Assembly (NCBI GenBank): GCA_016201765.1
Contig: JACQCE010000121.1
Span: 1-34,371 of the forward strand
Direction of reading: 5' to 3'
DNA from: Nitrospirota bacterium
GTDB lineage: Bacteria; Nitrospirota; Nitrospiria; JACQCE01
DNA: 34,371 bases
Shown: in pieces, positions 7,268 to 15,951 of the stretch
How the letters are laid out: each line of letters begins with the position of its first letter
How positions within the stretch are numbered: position 1 is the first letter of the stretch
Made by a program: the position numbers and the translations under genes
The notes under the pieces: generated by a model
The model's database searches: none
Told to the model about the DNA's origin: nothing
The model's input: the letters and a program-made list of their open reading frames with translations, nothing else

Positions 7268-8299
7268 TTAGTCCCGTTCTGTCTGTGAGGGTTTGGGAGG
7301 GTCGTCCACCTTGAGCGACGGAGGTTTGGGTGTGCCGTCCGCCTTGAGATAACTGCGGAACCGGTTCATGAGTTCCTCGCCCAGGTTGCCGATCGGCCCC
7401 TTTTTGCTGACGTAGGTGCGGATCTCCTCCATCCGCTTGGCCGCCTCGGTGTTCCCTTGCAGCCGCTTGACCTTTTCCTTGGCGGTGTCGAAGGCGTCGA
7501 ACGTCAGCTCCCGGTAGCCGAGACTGCGGATCCGCATCACGGCCCGCATCATGGCTTCGTTGCGAAAACCGGTCAAGAGATCCGAAGTGATCAGATCGAC
7601 CTTGGCTTTGCGCGCTTTTCGCTCGGCGGCTTTTTTGATCCCGCTGCGCACAAAATCAGGGGCGGTCTGCAACCGGGCCCACGCCTCGTCGCTCCATTTG
7701 ACCTGGCTTAACGGAGTGTCCCAAATCTCGGTCAGCACGGGTGCTGTGATCTCCGTGATGCCCCGTTCGCGTGCCTGCTCTTCGACGTCATGGCGGAGCA
7801 TGGAGCTGACAAAGTCGCGGGCGATCTCGGGCGACTGCTCGACTTTGCGGGCCAGTTGTCCAAGCGCGTCCATCGTCCAGGGGAGGGTTGATTCGGGCCC
7901 CTCGTTATCGATCACCCCCAGCGCCTCCACTCTGGCGAAGAGGGTCGTATTCACTTCCATGTGGCCGCCGTCCCGGGCAAATTCCTCGGCAATCCGTTTG
8001 ATCATCCCCCGCATGAACTCCGGAACCGTCTCCAATCGTTCCCGCGCCTCCTGTGTCCAGGGCAGTTCGCCTTTTGCGATCTTGTCGGCCGCGTCCTGCA
8101 GGCCGGCCGAGCCGCCCATTGATCCCATCGCCTGGTTTTTCCATTCGGCCAGCAACTCGGCCGTAATCCGGGCGCAGCCCACTTCTCGGGCTTTCTTCTC
8201 GGCCAGTTTCTTGACCATGCCCTGCAGGAAAATCGGCGCGCGTTTGACGCTGTCGAGCGCTTCAGGCGCCCATTGGATGGTTTGCTCGGTCTGACTCAT
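7268..8299 (-). CDS. Protein with four tandem PCP_red-like domains
   Basis: IQWAPEALDSVKRAPIFLQGMVKKLAEKKAREVGCARITAELL; LPWTQEARERLETVPEFMRGMIKRIAEEFARDGGHMEVNTTLF; LPWTMDALGQLARKVEQSPEIARDFVSSMLRHDVEEQARERGITEITAPVL; VKWSDEAWARLQTAPDFVRSGIKKAAERKARKAKVDLITSDLL. Confidence 0.85.
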   Translation of the reverse strand: MSQTEQTIQWAPEALDSVKRAPIFLQGMVKKLAEKKAREVGCARITAELLAEWKNQAMGSMGGSAGLQDAADKIAKGELPWTQEARERLETVPEFMRGMIKRIAEEFARDGGHMEVNTTLFARVEALGVIDNEGPESTLPWTMDALGQLARKVEQSPEIARDFVSSMLRHDVEEQARERGITEITAPVLTEIWDTPLSQVKWSDEAWARLQTAPDFVRSGIKKAAERKARKAKVDLITSDLLTGFRNEAMMRAVMRIRSLGYRELTFDAFDTAKEKVKRLQGNTEAAKRMEEIRTYVSKKGPIGNLGEELMNRFRSYLKADGTPKPPSLKVDDPPKPSQTERD

Positions 8300-8483
8300 G
8301 CGGTGGTCGTGGATCAGGGATCACAGCCTCGTAAGCGGCCCTTATTCTAGGGCAAACCATCGTCGGGAGTCAACCAGTTTGCCGCGCTCGTATAGGGTGT
8401 CTCTGGGGGCTGGATGTGGAGGGATTGTGGCGCCAGCAACCCGTAACAGTAAAGCTATTGTTATTTATTATGAAATATTATAT

Positions 8484-8512
8484 TTGACTTACATTTATAC
8501 TTAGTGTAAGAT
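8484..8512 (+). promoter_or_regulatory. Sigma70-like promoter overlapping an inverted-repeat operator upstream of the TA pair
   Basis: TTGACT (8484-8489) - 17 nt - TAAGAT (8507-8512); CTTACA (8488-8493) N11 TGTAAG (8505-8510) inverted repeat overlaps both boxes. Confidence 0.55.
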
Positions 8513-8535
8513 TACTGAGCATCTGGGAGGTAACT

Positions 8536-8799
8536 ATGGAATCAGCATACGTGACCAGTAAGGGACAACTTGTGGTGCCGGCTCGATTGCGCCGGCGGTA
8601 CGGCATCAAACCGGGGACCAAGATCTGCTTCATTGAGCGGGATCATGAGATCCTGTTTCAACCGGTGACGAGGGAATATATCCACAGCGTGTGCGGGTTG
8701 CTGAGCAGCGACACATCGGTGACCGAAGAGTTGCTCAAGGAGCGGGCTCAAGATACGGAACGGGAGGAGGCCAGGCTTGAAAAGCGCCGTGCTGGATAG
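8536..8799 (+). CDS. AbrB/MazE-type (VapB-like) antitoxin
   Basis: YVTSKGQLVVPARLRRRYGIKPGTKICFIERD swapped-hairpin motif; RBS GGGAGG; overlaps the downstream PIN gene. Confidence 0.9.
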   Translation: MESAYVTSKGQLVVPARLRRRYGIKPGTKICFIERDHEILFQPVTREYIHSVCGLLSSDTSVTEELLKERAQDTEREEARLEKRRAG

Positions 8800-9175
8800 C
8801 TACGCCCTTCTGGCGTTCTTGTTCAAAGAGCCTGGCCATGAAAAGGTGGTGGCGCTGTTTGAGAAGGCTGCGGAAGCGGATCGGTCGCTGCTGATTGCGG
8901 CGCCGAATTGGGCCGAAGTCCGGTATATGGTCGAACGAAAAGTCGGGACAAAGCAATGGACCGAAGTTCGTCACAAGTTGCTCGGTCTGCCAATTGAGAT
9001 TATGTCGGCGGATCAAACACTGGCCGAACTGGCTGGAGAGATCAAAGCGTCCCACAAAATGTCCCTGGCGGATTGTTTCGCCGCGGCCTTGGCGAAACAG
9101 AGGAAGCTCGAAATTTATACGGGTGATCCGGAGTTTAAAGAAGTCGAAAATAGCGTCAAAGTTATGTGGCTTTGA
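8777..9175 (+). CDS. PIN-domain (VapC-like) toxin
   Basis: AVLDSYALLAFLFKEPG, NWAEVRYMVERK, MSLADCFAAALAKQRKLEIYTGDPEFKEVE: conserved PIN acidic residues. Confidence 0.92.
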   Translation: MKSAVLDSYALLAFLFKEPGHEKVVALFEKAAEADRSLLIAAPNWAEVRYMVERKVGTKQWTEVRHKLLGLPIEIMSADQTLAELAGEIKASHKMSLADCFAAALAKQRKLEIYTGDPEFKEVENSVKVMWL

Positions 9176-9276
9176 AATTAGATGCTTCTCACAATTGATG
9201 CAAACACCCCGTCATACAGTTTCTCCGCAAAATAACCGACCCATTCAAGGAATCATGTTGGATTAAGCATGTGGTG

Positions 9277-9972
9277 CTACTTGTTCGTATCTTGTCTCTC
9301 TTCTTGTCTTAACCGCCCCACAAAAAAATGCGCCTGACGGGTCGGCTCCGGCACGCGGTAGCCCCGGCCGCAGGCGAGGGTGTACCGGATCGCCGTCGGC
9401 AGATCGATTTTATGCCCGATCGACACATAGATCGGGTTGGTGCGATCTTTTGTGCGGACAGCCGCGCCGATCACGTGATCGTCCTCATCGTAGAGGTGTG
9501 CCACGCCGCTTTTTCGCAGCGGCGGCGCCTCGTGCCGGCCGAAGAGGCGCGACTTGGCGCAGCCAATGGTTGGAAGGTCGAGCAGCAGGCCCAAGTGACA
9601 GGCGATCCCGAACCGCCGCGGATGGGCCAGCCCCTGGCCGTCGACCAAAATCAGATCGGGCGTTCGGGTCAACTTGGCGAAGGCTTCGAGCAGAACGGGC
9701 AGTTCCCGAAAGGCGAGCAGCCCGGGGATATAGGGGAAGGTCAGCTTCACCGTGGCCGAGGCGGTTTCAACGATCTCCAGCCCGGGGGAACTCATGACGA
9801 CCACACCGGCGTAACCGTCCGGCGAATCTTTATAGGTGGCAATATCGGCCCCGGCCACAAAACGGACAGCCCCGAGCTGGTTCTCTGTGACAACGTGGTT
9901 GACCAATCGACGCTGGAGTGCGATCGCGTCTTTCGGTGTGAGCGTCCAGGGATGGAGGGTGCGAATCTTCAT
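9277..9972 (-). CDS. nfi: Endonuclease V (deoxyinosine 3'-endonuclease)
   Basis: AGADIATYKDSPDGYAGVVVMSSPGLEIVE, FPYIPGLLAFRELPVLLEAF, LILVDGQGLAHPRRFGIACHLGLLLDLPTIGCAKSRL. Start set at ATG 9972 (MKIRTLHP) rather than the ORF-track start. Confidence 0.93.
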   Translation of the reverse strand: MKIRTLHPWTLTPKDAIALQRRLVNHVVTENQLGAVRFVAGADIATYKDSPDGYAGVVVMSSPGLEIVETASATVKLTFPYIPGLLAFRELPVLLEAFAKLTRTPDLILVDGQGLAHPRRFGIACHLGLLLDLPTIGCAKSRLFGRHEAPPLRKSGVAHLYDEDDHVIGAAVRTKDRTNPIYVSIGHKIDLPTAIRYTLACGRGYRVPEPTRQAHFFVGRLRQEERQDTNK

Positions 9973-10124
9973 GAGGGGGATCGTTGGAAACGATAGGCGA
10001 TCCCGCAAGGCGAAATCAACATGTGGGGTACCCCGGCCGGGCGTCTTCATGTACAATGCAAAACAACAATGATCGACCCCGGCCCCGCGGTGCGGTTGCA
10101 CGCTCCCCACATTCCCCGCATTTC

Positions 10125-11708
10125 ATGACGAGTCGGCCCCCGACCGGCTGGAGGGCCGTCTGGCTGGCGATGCGCACCTGGCGCACGGCGGCGGTCAGTC
10201 TTCTATCGTTTTCTTCCGGCCTTCCTCTCGGACTGGTCTGGATCGCCATTCCCACCTGGCTGGCCCAGGAGCACGTTGATATCAAACTCATCGGGCTCTT
10301 TACGCTTGCCCAGGCGCCCTGGACGTTCAAATTTCTCTGGTCGCCGTTCATGGACCGTTATGCCGCGCCCGTGCCGAAAGCGGGGCGCAAGCTGGGCTGG
10401 GCGCTCCTGACGCAACTGGCGTTGTTCGGACTGACGTTGGCCCTCGCGGGCGTGCCGTTTCAGCCCAATGTCGTCTGGATCGTGGGCTCGCTGACCCTGG
10501 CGATGGCCTTCGCCTCGGCCAGCCAGGACATTGCGATCGACGCCTATGCCGTGGAAGTGTTGCGTCCCGAGGAGCAGGGGGTGGCCGTCGGCGCCCGGAT
10601 CGCCCTCTACCGGGCGGCGATGTTCGTGGCCGGCGGCCTGGCGATTTCCCTCGCGGGTTTGTGGTCGTGGCCCGCCGTCTTTGCTCTGGTGGCGCTGTGC
10701 TATCTCCCGATGATGGTTGTGACGTGGTTTGCCCCCAGATCGGAGTGTGACCGGGTCCAAGCGCCGCAGTCGCTGCGCGCCGCGGTCTGGGAGCCGTTCG
10801 TCAGCTTTCTCGCCATGCACCGGTCGCTGGAAATTTTGGCCTTTGTCATCCTGTACAAGCTGGCCGACAATCTGGCCGGCGCGCTCGTGCGGCCGTTTCT
10901 GGTGCAAGTGGGTTTTGATAACTTTGATGTCGGATTGGCCACGGCGACGATCGGGTTGTTCGCGACGCTGATCGGGACGCTGCTTGGCGGTGTGTTGACG
11001 ACGGCGTGGGGGTTGGGGAACGCCCTGTGGCTCTTCGGCGCGTTGCAAATCCTGTCCAATCTCGGGTATGTGGCCGTGGCGGAGGTGGGCGTCAACCGGC
11101 CGCTCATGTATGCGGCGATGGGGTTTGAAAGTCTGACGACCGGGATGGGGACCGGGGCGTTCAGCGTGCTCCTGCTCCGGATGACCCAAAAGCGGTTTTC
11201 CGCCACCCAGTATGCCCTCTTTTCCAGTTTGTTTGCGGTTCCGCGGATTCTGGCGGGACCCGTGACGGGGGTTCTGGTCGACGCGATCGGCTGGCGCAAT
11301 TTCTTTCTCTTCACGATTGCGGCGGGGCTGCCCGGGATGCTCTTGTTGCAGCGCTTCTGTCCGGTCGGGCGGCGCGACCCCGACTTTGCCGTGGAAAGAG
11401 TCGGTCCCGTGCTCCCGCTCGGACGAACCGCCTTGGTCGCCCGCGCCATGATCGGGGGCATGATCGGATTCATCGGAGGCGCGCTCATCGTCGCGTTGCT
11501 GGGCGCGATGAAACGCTTCCATGCGGCGCCGGAACAGGGGTTTGACCTCTTCTCCCCGTTGGTCGCGTTCTTTCTGCCCCAGACTGTTGCCGGGTGGGTG
11601 CAATTTGGGGGCGTGGTCCTGTTCGGCGGCATTACCGCGCTGGCCACGGCCGCCACATTTTTCGCCAGATCGGGTGGAGCAGCGACCGCAGCAAAAAACG
11701 AGCCATAA
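10125..11708 (+). CDS. MFS transporter, AmpG-like
   Basis: SFSSGLPLGLVWIAIPTWLAQEHVDIKLIGLFTLAQAPWTFKFLWSPFMDRY, ASASQDIAIDAYAVEVL; about 12 TM helices. Start uncertain (ORF open from 9984). Confidence 0.85.
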   Translation: MTSRPPTGWRAVWLAMRTWRTAAVSLLSFSSGLPLGLVWIAIPTWLAQEHVDIKLIGLFTLAQAPWTFKFLWSPFMDRYAAPVPKAGRKLGWALLTQLALFGLTLALAGVPFQPNVVWIVGSLTLAMAFASASQDIAIDAYAVEVLRPEEQGVAVGARIALYRAAMFVAGGLAISLAGLWSWPAVFALVALCYLPMMVVTWFAPRSECDRVQAPQSLRAAVWEPFVSFLAMHRSLEILAFVILYKLADNLAGALVRPFLVQVGFDNFDVGLATATIGLFATLIGTLLGGVLTTAWGLGNALWLFGALQILSNLGYVAVAEVGVNRPLMYAAMGFESLTTGMGTGAFSVLLLRMTQKRFSATQYALFSSLFAVPRILAGPVTGVLVDAIGWRNFFLFTIAAGLPGMLLLQRFCPVGRRDPDFAVERVGPVLPLGRTALVARAMIGGMIGFIGGALIVALLGAMKRFHAAPEQGFDLFSPLVAFFLPQTVAGWVQFGGVVLFGGITALATAATFFARSGGAATAAKNEP

Positions 11709-11782
11709 ATACTAAAATAAATCAATATATTACAAGAAGCGTCGGCTTCTGGACAGATTGAAATTCTCTGCTATAGTGTTCC

Positions 11783-12781
11783 ATGGCCATGGCGATGAGA
11801 ACCCATATTGGGGGGGAGACGATCTGGCAGCTGCGCGACCCCCAGGAGTCGTCATCGGGCCGCATGCCGTTACTCCCGTCACCATCCCACGAGGCGGGTG
11901 ACAAGAATCCCGCCGTGGCGTTTAGTCTCTCGCTGTGGGTCTGGGGGGGCGGTCAGTTCTACAATCGACAATGGCAGCTGGGATTCCTGTACCTGCTGTT
12001 CATGATCAATTTTTATCTCTTTCCCGGGATCATCATCCAGTACTGGACGCCGATCGAAACGGGTCTGGCCACGCTGGATATCAGCGCTTCGGAGCTCCTG
12101 GCTGTTCTGGGGATTTTTTGCATCACCGGTCTGATGGTCTGGGTCATCAATGCCGTGCAGGCCTATTATGGCGTGAATGACGGGATGGATGGGAACGAAG
12201 CCGTCCCCTTCGAGGGTGTCAGGAATCCGCTGCTGCCCGCGATCTGCTCGTTGTGTATTCCCGGTTGGGGGCAGTTTCTGAACGGGCAGACGAAAAAAGG
12301 CGTCTGCTTTTTGATGGCGGCGATGGCCGGAGTATTTGCGGTGGCGGTGGCGTTGGCCATTCCCTTTATATGGCCGACGCTGAATACCGAGGTGGACAAG
12401 CGTTTTGCCGAGGGAGCGCTTTTCATCGCGTGGCTGCTGATGCCTCCCATTCTGCTGGTCTGGGGCGGCAGCGTCTATGATGCGGTGAAAGTCTGCATTG
12501 ATCCGCTCAAAAAACAGCCGATTCGGGAACGGGTGGAGGCCGCCGTCAACCGGATGCGGATGCACGGATGGCGCGGCGTCCTCTCGCGCGTGGAGCTGAC
12601 CCTGATGTTCAGCCTCTACCTGGTGTTTTCCCTGGCGTTGAGCCGCTCCTTTTTCCCGCGGGAGTACTACGCCACGCTGTTGCACGATCTGCGGATGCGG
12701 ACCGCCCAGCAACAGATGGTGATCATTCCACATCGACTTGATCAACTGAGTCGGCTCATCTTTCCCTCCGATTCCCGCTAA
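11783..12781 (+). CDS. Multi-pass membrane protein with duplicated GxGQFxNxQ motif (TM2-like)
   Basis: WGGGQFYNRQWQLGFLYLL and PGWGQFLNGQTKKGVCFLM. Confidence 0.7.
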   Translation: MAMAMRTHIGGETIWQLRDPQESSSGRMPLLPSPSHEAGDKNPAVAFSLSLWVWGGGQFYNRQWQLGFLYLLFMINFYLFPGIIIQYWTPIETGLATLDISASELLAVLGIFCITGLMVWVINAVQAYYGVNDGMDGNEAVPFEGVRNPLLPAICSLCIPGWGQFLNGQTKKGVCFLMAAMAGVFAVAVALAIPFIWPTLNTEVDKRFAEGALFIAWLLMPPILLVWGGSVYDAVKVCIDPLKKQPIRERVEAAVNRMRMHGWRGVLSRVELTLMFSLYLVFSLALSRSFFPREYYATLLHDLRMRTAQQQMVIIPHRLDQLSRLIFPSDSR

Positions 12782-12868
12782 ATATCACGGTCCGGCAACA
12801 CTTGCGGGCACTGGGACCTGTCCCCGATAGCCGCAATTTCAAATCGGCACAGTACAGTCATAACGTGA

Positions 12869-13723
12869 GTGTATGGTATACAGATATCTGTGCGGGGTCC
12901 ACCCGGTGATCGACAGACAGTGCTTGCTGCTGTCATGCTTGCGGCGATGCTCCTCGGCGGCTGCGCGGGCTATTGGACTCGTGAACCGGAGCAGGGGTTT
13001 CGGGCGTCGGCCGATGCGGCCTTCCTCTACGGCCCGATCCGGGGTTTTGTGCAGACGCCGGCCGGAGGCCATCCCGGCACCACCTCGGACGACCGGCCGA
13101 CGCTGAAGGAATTGGGCGTTGAAACGGCTCCCATGATTGATGCGTCCGTCACGGCGGGATGGGGCGCGCATGATTTCTATGGCGGCGCCCGGGTGATCGA
13201 GCTGTCCGGCACGAGCACTCTGAGTCAGACCCTCCTGACCCATAACGTCACCTTTCCAGCCGGCACGGCCGTCAGCTCCGATGTGCGGTTGAACTGGTAT
13301 CGGATCGGGTATGCGCATCGCTGGCTGATTCGCCATGATGACGCGACGCTGAGGCTCGAGCCGTCCATCGAAGCGGCGATTTTCGATTTCGACTATTCGA
13401 TCGCCGGGGGAGGCCAGTCGACCAGCCGGACGTATCTGAAGGGCAATGTCCGACTCGGTTTTCGCACGGTGTGGAGTCCTTGTGCCCGCTTCTCTCTGTC
13501 GGGTGTCGTCCTTGAATCGGTGCCGATTCCCGGCTGGCCGATGATCCTGACCGCTCAGGCCTCGGGGGGCTATCGCCTCTGGGGCACGGCTGCCGGCGGG
13601 GGGGTGGTCTCCCTGGGGATCGGCTATGACCTGCTGGATCATAAGGACCTGCAAACCGTTCCGAATCATATCCATGCCGAGATCGGCCCCCAACTGTTGG
13701 CCGGCCTTGCCGTCAATTTCTGA
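12869..13723 (+). CDS. Putative outer-membrane lipoprotein/beta-barrel
   Basis: Lipobox-like LAAMLLGGCAG; alternating amphipathic strands ending in ...LLAGLAVNF (aromatic C-terminus). Exact start uncertain. Confidence 0.65.
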   Translation: MYGIQISVRGPPGDRQTVLAAVMLAAMLLGGCAGYWTREPEQGFRASADAAFLYGPIRGFVQTPAGGHPGTTSDDRPTLKELGVETAPMIDASVTAGWGAHDFYGGARVIELSGTSTLSQTLLTHNVTFPAGTAVSSDVRLNWYRIGYAHRWLIRHDDATLRLEPSIEAAIFDFDYSIAGGGQSTSRTYLKGNVRLGFRTVWSPCARFSLSGVVLESVPIPGWPMILTAQASGGYRLWGTAAGGGVVSLGIGYDLLDHKDLQTVPNHIHAEIGPQLLAGLAVNF

Positions 13724-13773
13724 TGGTTGCCTTTTGCCAAATGCCCTTGTTACCGTAGGCATGGAATCATTTT

Positions 13774-14829
13774 ATGACACGCACGAAGAGTCGACAGCGA
13801 CGCTGGATGACCTGGGCGGTGGCGGGACTGGCCATTGTCCTTCTGCTGGGCGGCGCGGGCGCGCTGACGCTCTGGAGCCGTGATGACGCCTCGCTGAAAG
13901 CGGCCGCCGAAGCCGCGTTTCAGCAGGGGAACGAGCTGAACAAACAGCAGCGGCTCGATGAGGCGCTGGACCAGTTCTCGCGGGCCGTCACCTGGAGTCC
14001 GGAGACGCACCGGTATCATCAGGCGCTGGTGTTGATGTTTGTCGCGATGCGGCGTGGGCCGCAGGCGGTTCAGTTTTACAAGGAGTTGATTCAGCGGAAT
14101 CCGAAGAGCGGCGTGGTGCACTATTGGCTCGGCCGTCTCTATCTGGAGCGGCAATCGCTCGATGACGCGGCGCGGGAGTTTGACCTGGCCCGGCAACTGG
14201 CGCCGCAGGACGAGCATGGCGTGATTTCGCTCGGCCACGTCTACCTTCGGCAGGGAAAAGAGGAGGAGGCGCTGGCCGCCTACCGGAAGGCCAATGAGCT
14301 GGCGCCCCGCGTGGCGGCGGTCCACGCCGGCCTGGGCACGATCTATTTCCACCGCAAGGAGGACGACAAGGCGGAGGCGGAATATAATGACGCGTTGATG
14401 ATCGATCCGTCGCTGACGGAGGCGCGCTATAATCTGAGCCTGATCTACGAGCGGCGGAAGGAATGGGAGAAGGCCGTCAAGCAATGGAAACAACTGTTGG
14501 AGGATGATCCCAACGAATCCCAGGCGCGCGAGCGGCTGGCCCGTTATGATGTGAGCGCCGGCCAGTATGCCGAGGCGGTGAACGAATACACCATGCTGTC
14601 GGAGGTGCGTCAGGCCTCGCCGGAGGTCTTTCTGGCGCTGGGGGAGGCGCAGGTGCTTCTGGCCTCCACGCTGCCCAACGTCGCCGAGCAGCGGCAACTC
14701 AAAGATGCAGCGGTCGAGGCGTTTCAACGCGTCATCGAGCTGGATCCCTCCAACGCGCAGGCCCGTCGGTATCTGGCTCAATTGAATCGCGGCCGGACGT
14801 TCCGGGGTGGCGCGCCCCATTCGCATTGA
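13774..14829 (+). CDS. Membrane-anchored TPR-repeat protein
   Basis: N-terminal TM helix; tandem TPR motifs e.g. LDEALDQFSRAVTWSPETHRYHQAL, EEEALAAYRKANELAPRVAAVHAGLGTIYF. Confidence 0.92.
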   Translation: MTRTKSRQRRWMTWAVAGLAIVLLLGGAGALTLWSRDDASLKAAAEAAFQQGNELNKQQRLDEALDQFSRAVTWSPETHRYHQALVLMFVAMRRGPQAVQFYKELIQRNPKSGVVHYWLGRLYLERQSLDDAAREFDLARQLAPQDEHGVISLGHVYLRQGKEEEALAAYRKANELAPRVAAVHAGLGTIYFHRKEDDKAEAEYNDALMIDPSLTEARYNLSLIYERRKEWEKAVKQWKQLLEDDPNESQARERLARYDVSAGQYAEAVNEYTMLSEVRQASPEVFLALGEAQVLLASTLPNVAEQRQLKDAAVEAFQRVIELDPSNAQARRYLAQLNRGRTFRGGAPHSH

Positions 14830-14830
14830 A

Positions 14831-14878
14831 GGTACTAACATCGCATGTTACTCCTCACGTTCGGTTCGGAGTAAAGAA
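14831..14878 (+). repeat. Hairpin repeat unit, copy A
   Basis: GGTACTAACATCGCATGTTACTCCTCACGTTCGGTTCGGAGTAAAGAA; stem ACTCC/GGAGT; resembles the three units at 33291-33439. Confidence 0.7.
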
Positions 14879-15487
14879 ATGAACATGCTCGGGCGAATGA
14901 TGAGATGGGGGGTGGCGGCGGCGTGGATCATGATTGCTCTGCCCGTCGAGGCGCAGGCGCAGGCGGTCCAGACGCCCCAAGAAACATCTCCAAAAACGTC
15001 CCCCAAAACATCTGATGACTGTGCGGCAGATGAGCCGGACGCTCGGACGGCCACCATCGAGTTCGTTCTCTCAAAAAAACACAAAGACCGGTCAGGGGAA
15101 ATCACGCAGTTGTTGAACAGTGCCGGCGAGCCGGTGCATGTCCGGATCAAACTCTTCCCCTTTCTCGATCCCCCGTCCAATCTCGGCATCGGCAAGTGTG
15201 TGAGCGCGGGGGTCGGGCGGACCGCGATCCAGGCCGCCACGACCCAGGGCACGGGGGTGACGCGGTTGATCCGGCAGGATATTCTGCCCCACCGATGGGT
15301 GAAGATCGGATCGACCGACACCGCCGAGCTGGCCTGGATCGCCGTCAGCGCCGACGATCTCAAACGGCTGGCCGATCCCGCGTTGACGACCGACGGGTTT
15401 CAGACGTTGTATCGGGAGCTTGCCGCGCCGAAAGAGCGGAAGTTGCCGTTCGGGATGGGGACGATGCCGGTGGAGCCGCCGCGATGA
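14879..15487 (+). CDS. Secreted protein of unknown function
   Basis: MNMLGRMMRWGVAAAWIMIALPVEAQAQA signal peptide; ATG immediately downstream of hairpin repeat copy A. Confidence 0.7.
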   Translation: MNMLGRMMRWGVAAAWIMIALPVEAQAQAVQTPQETSPKTSPKTSDDCAADEPDARTATIEFVLSKKHKDRSGEITQLLNSAGEPVHVRIKLFPFLDPPSNLGIGKCVSAGVGRTAIQAATTQGTGVTRLIRQDILPHRWVKIGSTDTAELAWIAVSADDLKRLADPALTTDGFQTLYRELAAPKERKLPFGMGTMPVEPPR

Positions 15488-15942
15488 CCGACGGGCGCGC
15501 TCCCAGAAGTGCCCCCAGAAGTGCCCCCAGAAGTGCCTATGACCGGGTGGGCGGGCTGGTCTACTTCGCCCGGATGCTGGATAAGATTCGTCTCCACGCC
15601 GCCGGCCGATTGCCGGAAGCGTATCATAAAAATCTCGGTATTGGTTTTGACGGCCGCTCGGTCCGGTTTCTCCATATAGACTATCCCGCCCTCCGCGACC
15701 GGGTTTTACAGGGTGGAACGGATGAAGAGGTGCTGCACTGGTGTTATGAGCGGGGACGGCGACCCACCGAAGAAGAGGTATTGGTCTGGAATTCGTTCAT
15801 GGTCAAACGGGGCTGGCGGGATGAAGCGGACGGCTCGACCCAGGAATTGAACGGCTATAAAGCCGCGAGCGGCTTATCCGGGCGCCACGATCTGGCCACG
15901 TTTTTTGACTATTATGAGGTCGACGAAGGCCGGAAGCCCTGA
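15484..15942 (+). CDS. DUF5069-like protein
   Basis: YDRVGGLVYFARMLDKIRLHAAGRLPEAYHKNLGIGFDGRSVRFLHIDY; ATGA overlap with the upstream stop codon. Confidence 0.75.
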   Translation: MTDGRAPRSAPRSAPRSAYDRVGGLVYFARMLDKIRLHAAGRLPEAYHKNLGIGFDGRSVRFLHIDYPALRDRVLQGGTDEEVLHWCYERGRRPTEEEVLVWNSFMVKRGWRDEADGSTQELNGYKAASGLSGRHDLATFFDYYEVDEGRKP

Positions 15943-15951
15943 TCCGGTTGC

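Noticed and set aside
1-8299. Interpretation as a photosynthesis/bacteriochlorophyll gene cluster
   Set aside because: No BchB/BchN nitrogenase-like catalytic domains, BchL, magnesium chelatase or reaction-centre genes are visible; only the PCP_red-like C-terminal module is present.
8298-8504. 68-aa ORF between the four-repeat protein gene and the toxin-antitoxin pair
   Set aside because: Spans the AT-rich promoter region, has no recognisable motif and an unconvincing start context.
10203-11603. 466-aa antisense ORF over the MFS transporter
   Set aside because: Low-complexity charged product opposite a clear multi-TM transporter.
12812-12840. GGGACCTGTCCCCGATAGCCGCAATTTC as a third full REPIN
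   Set aside because: Only a short GGGAC/GTCCC dyad and a partial core match; no second arm found, so at most a fragment.
12839-13762. 307-aa minus-strand ORF opposite the outer-membrane lipoprotein
   Set aside because: The plus-strand product has a lipobox and beta-strand pattern; the minus product is an Arg/Gly/Pro-rich artefact.
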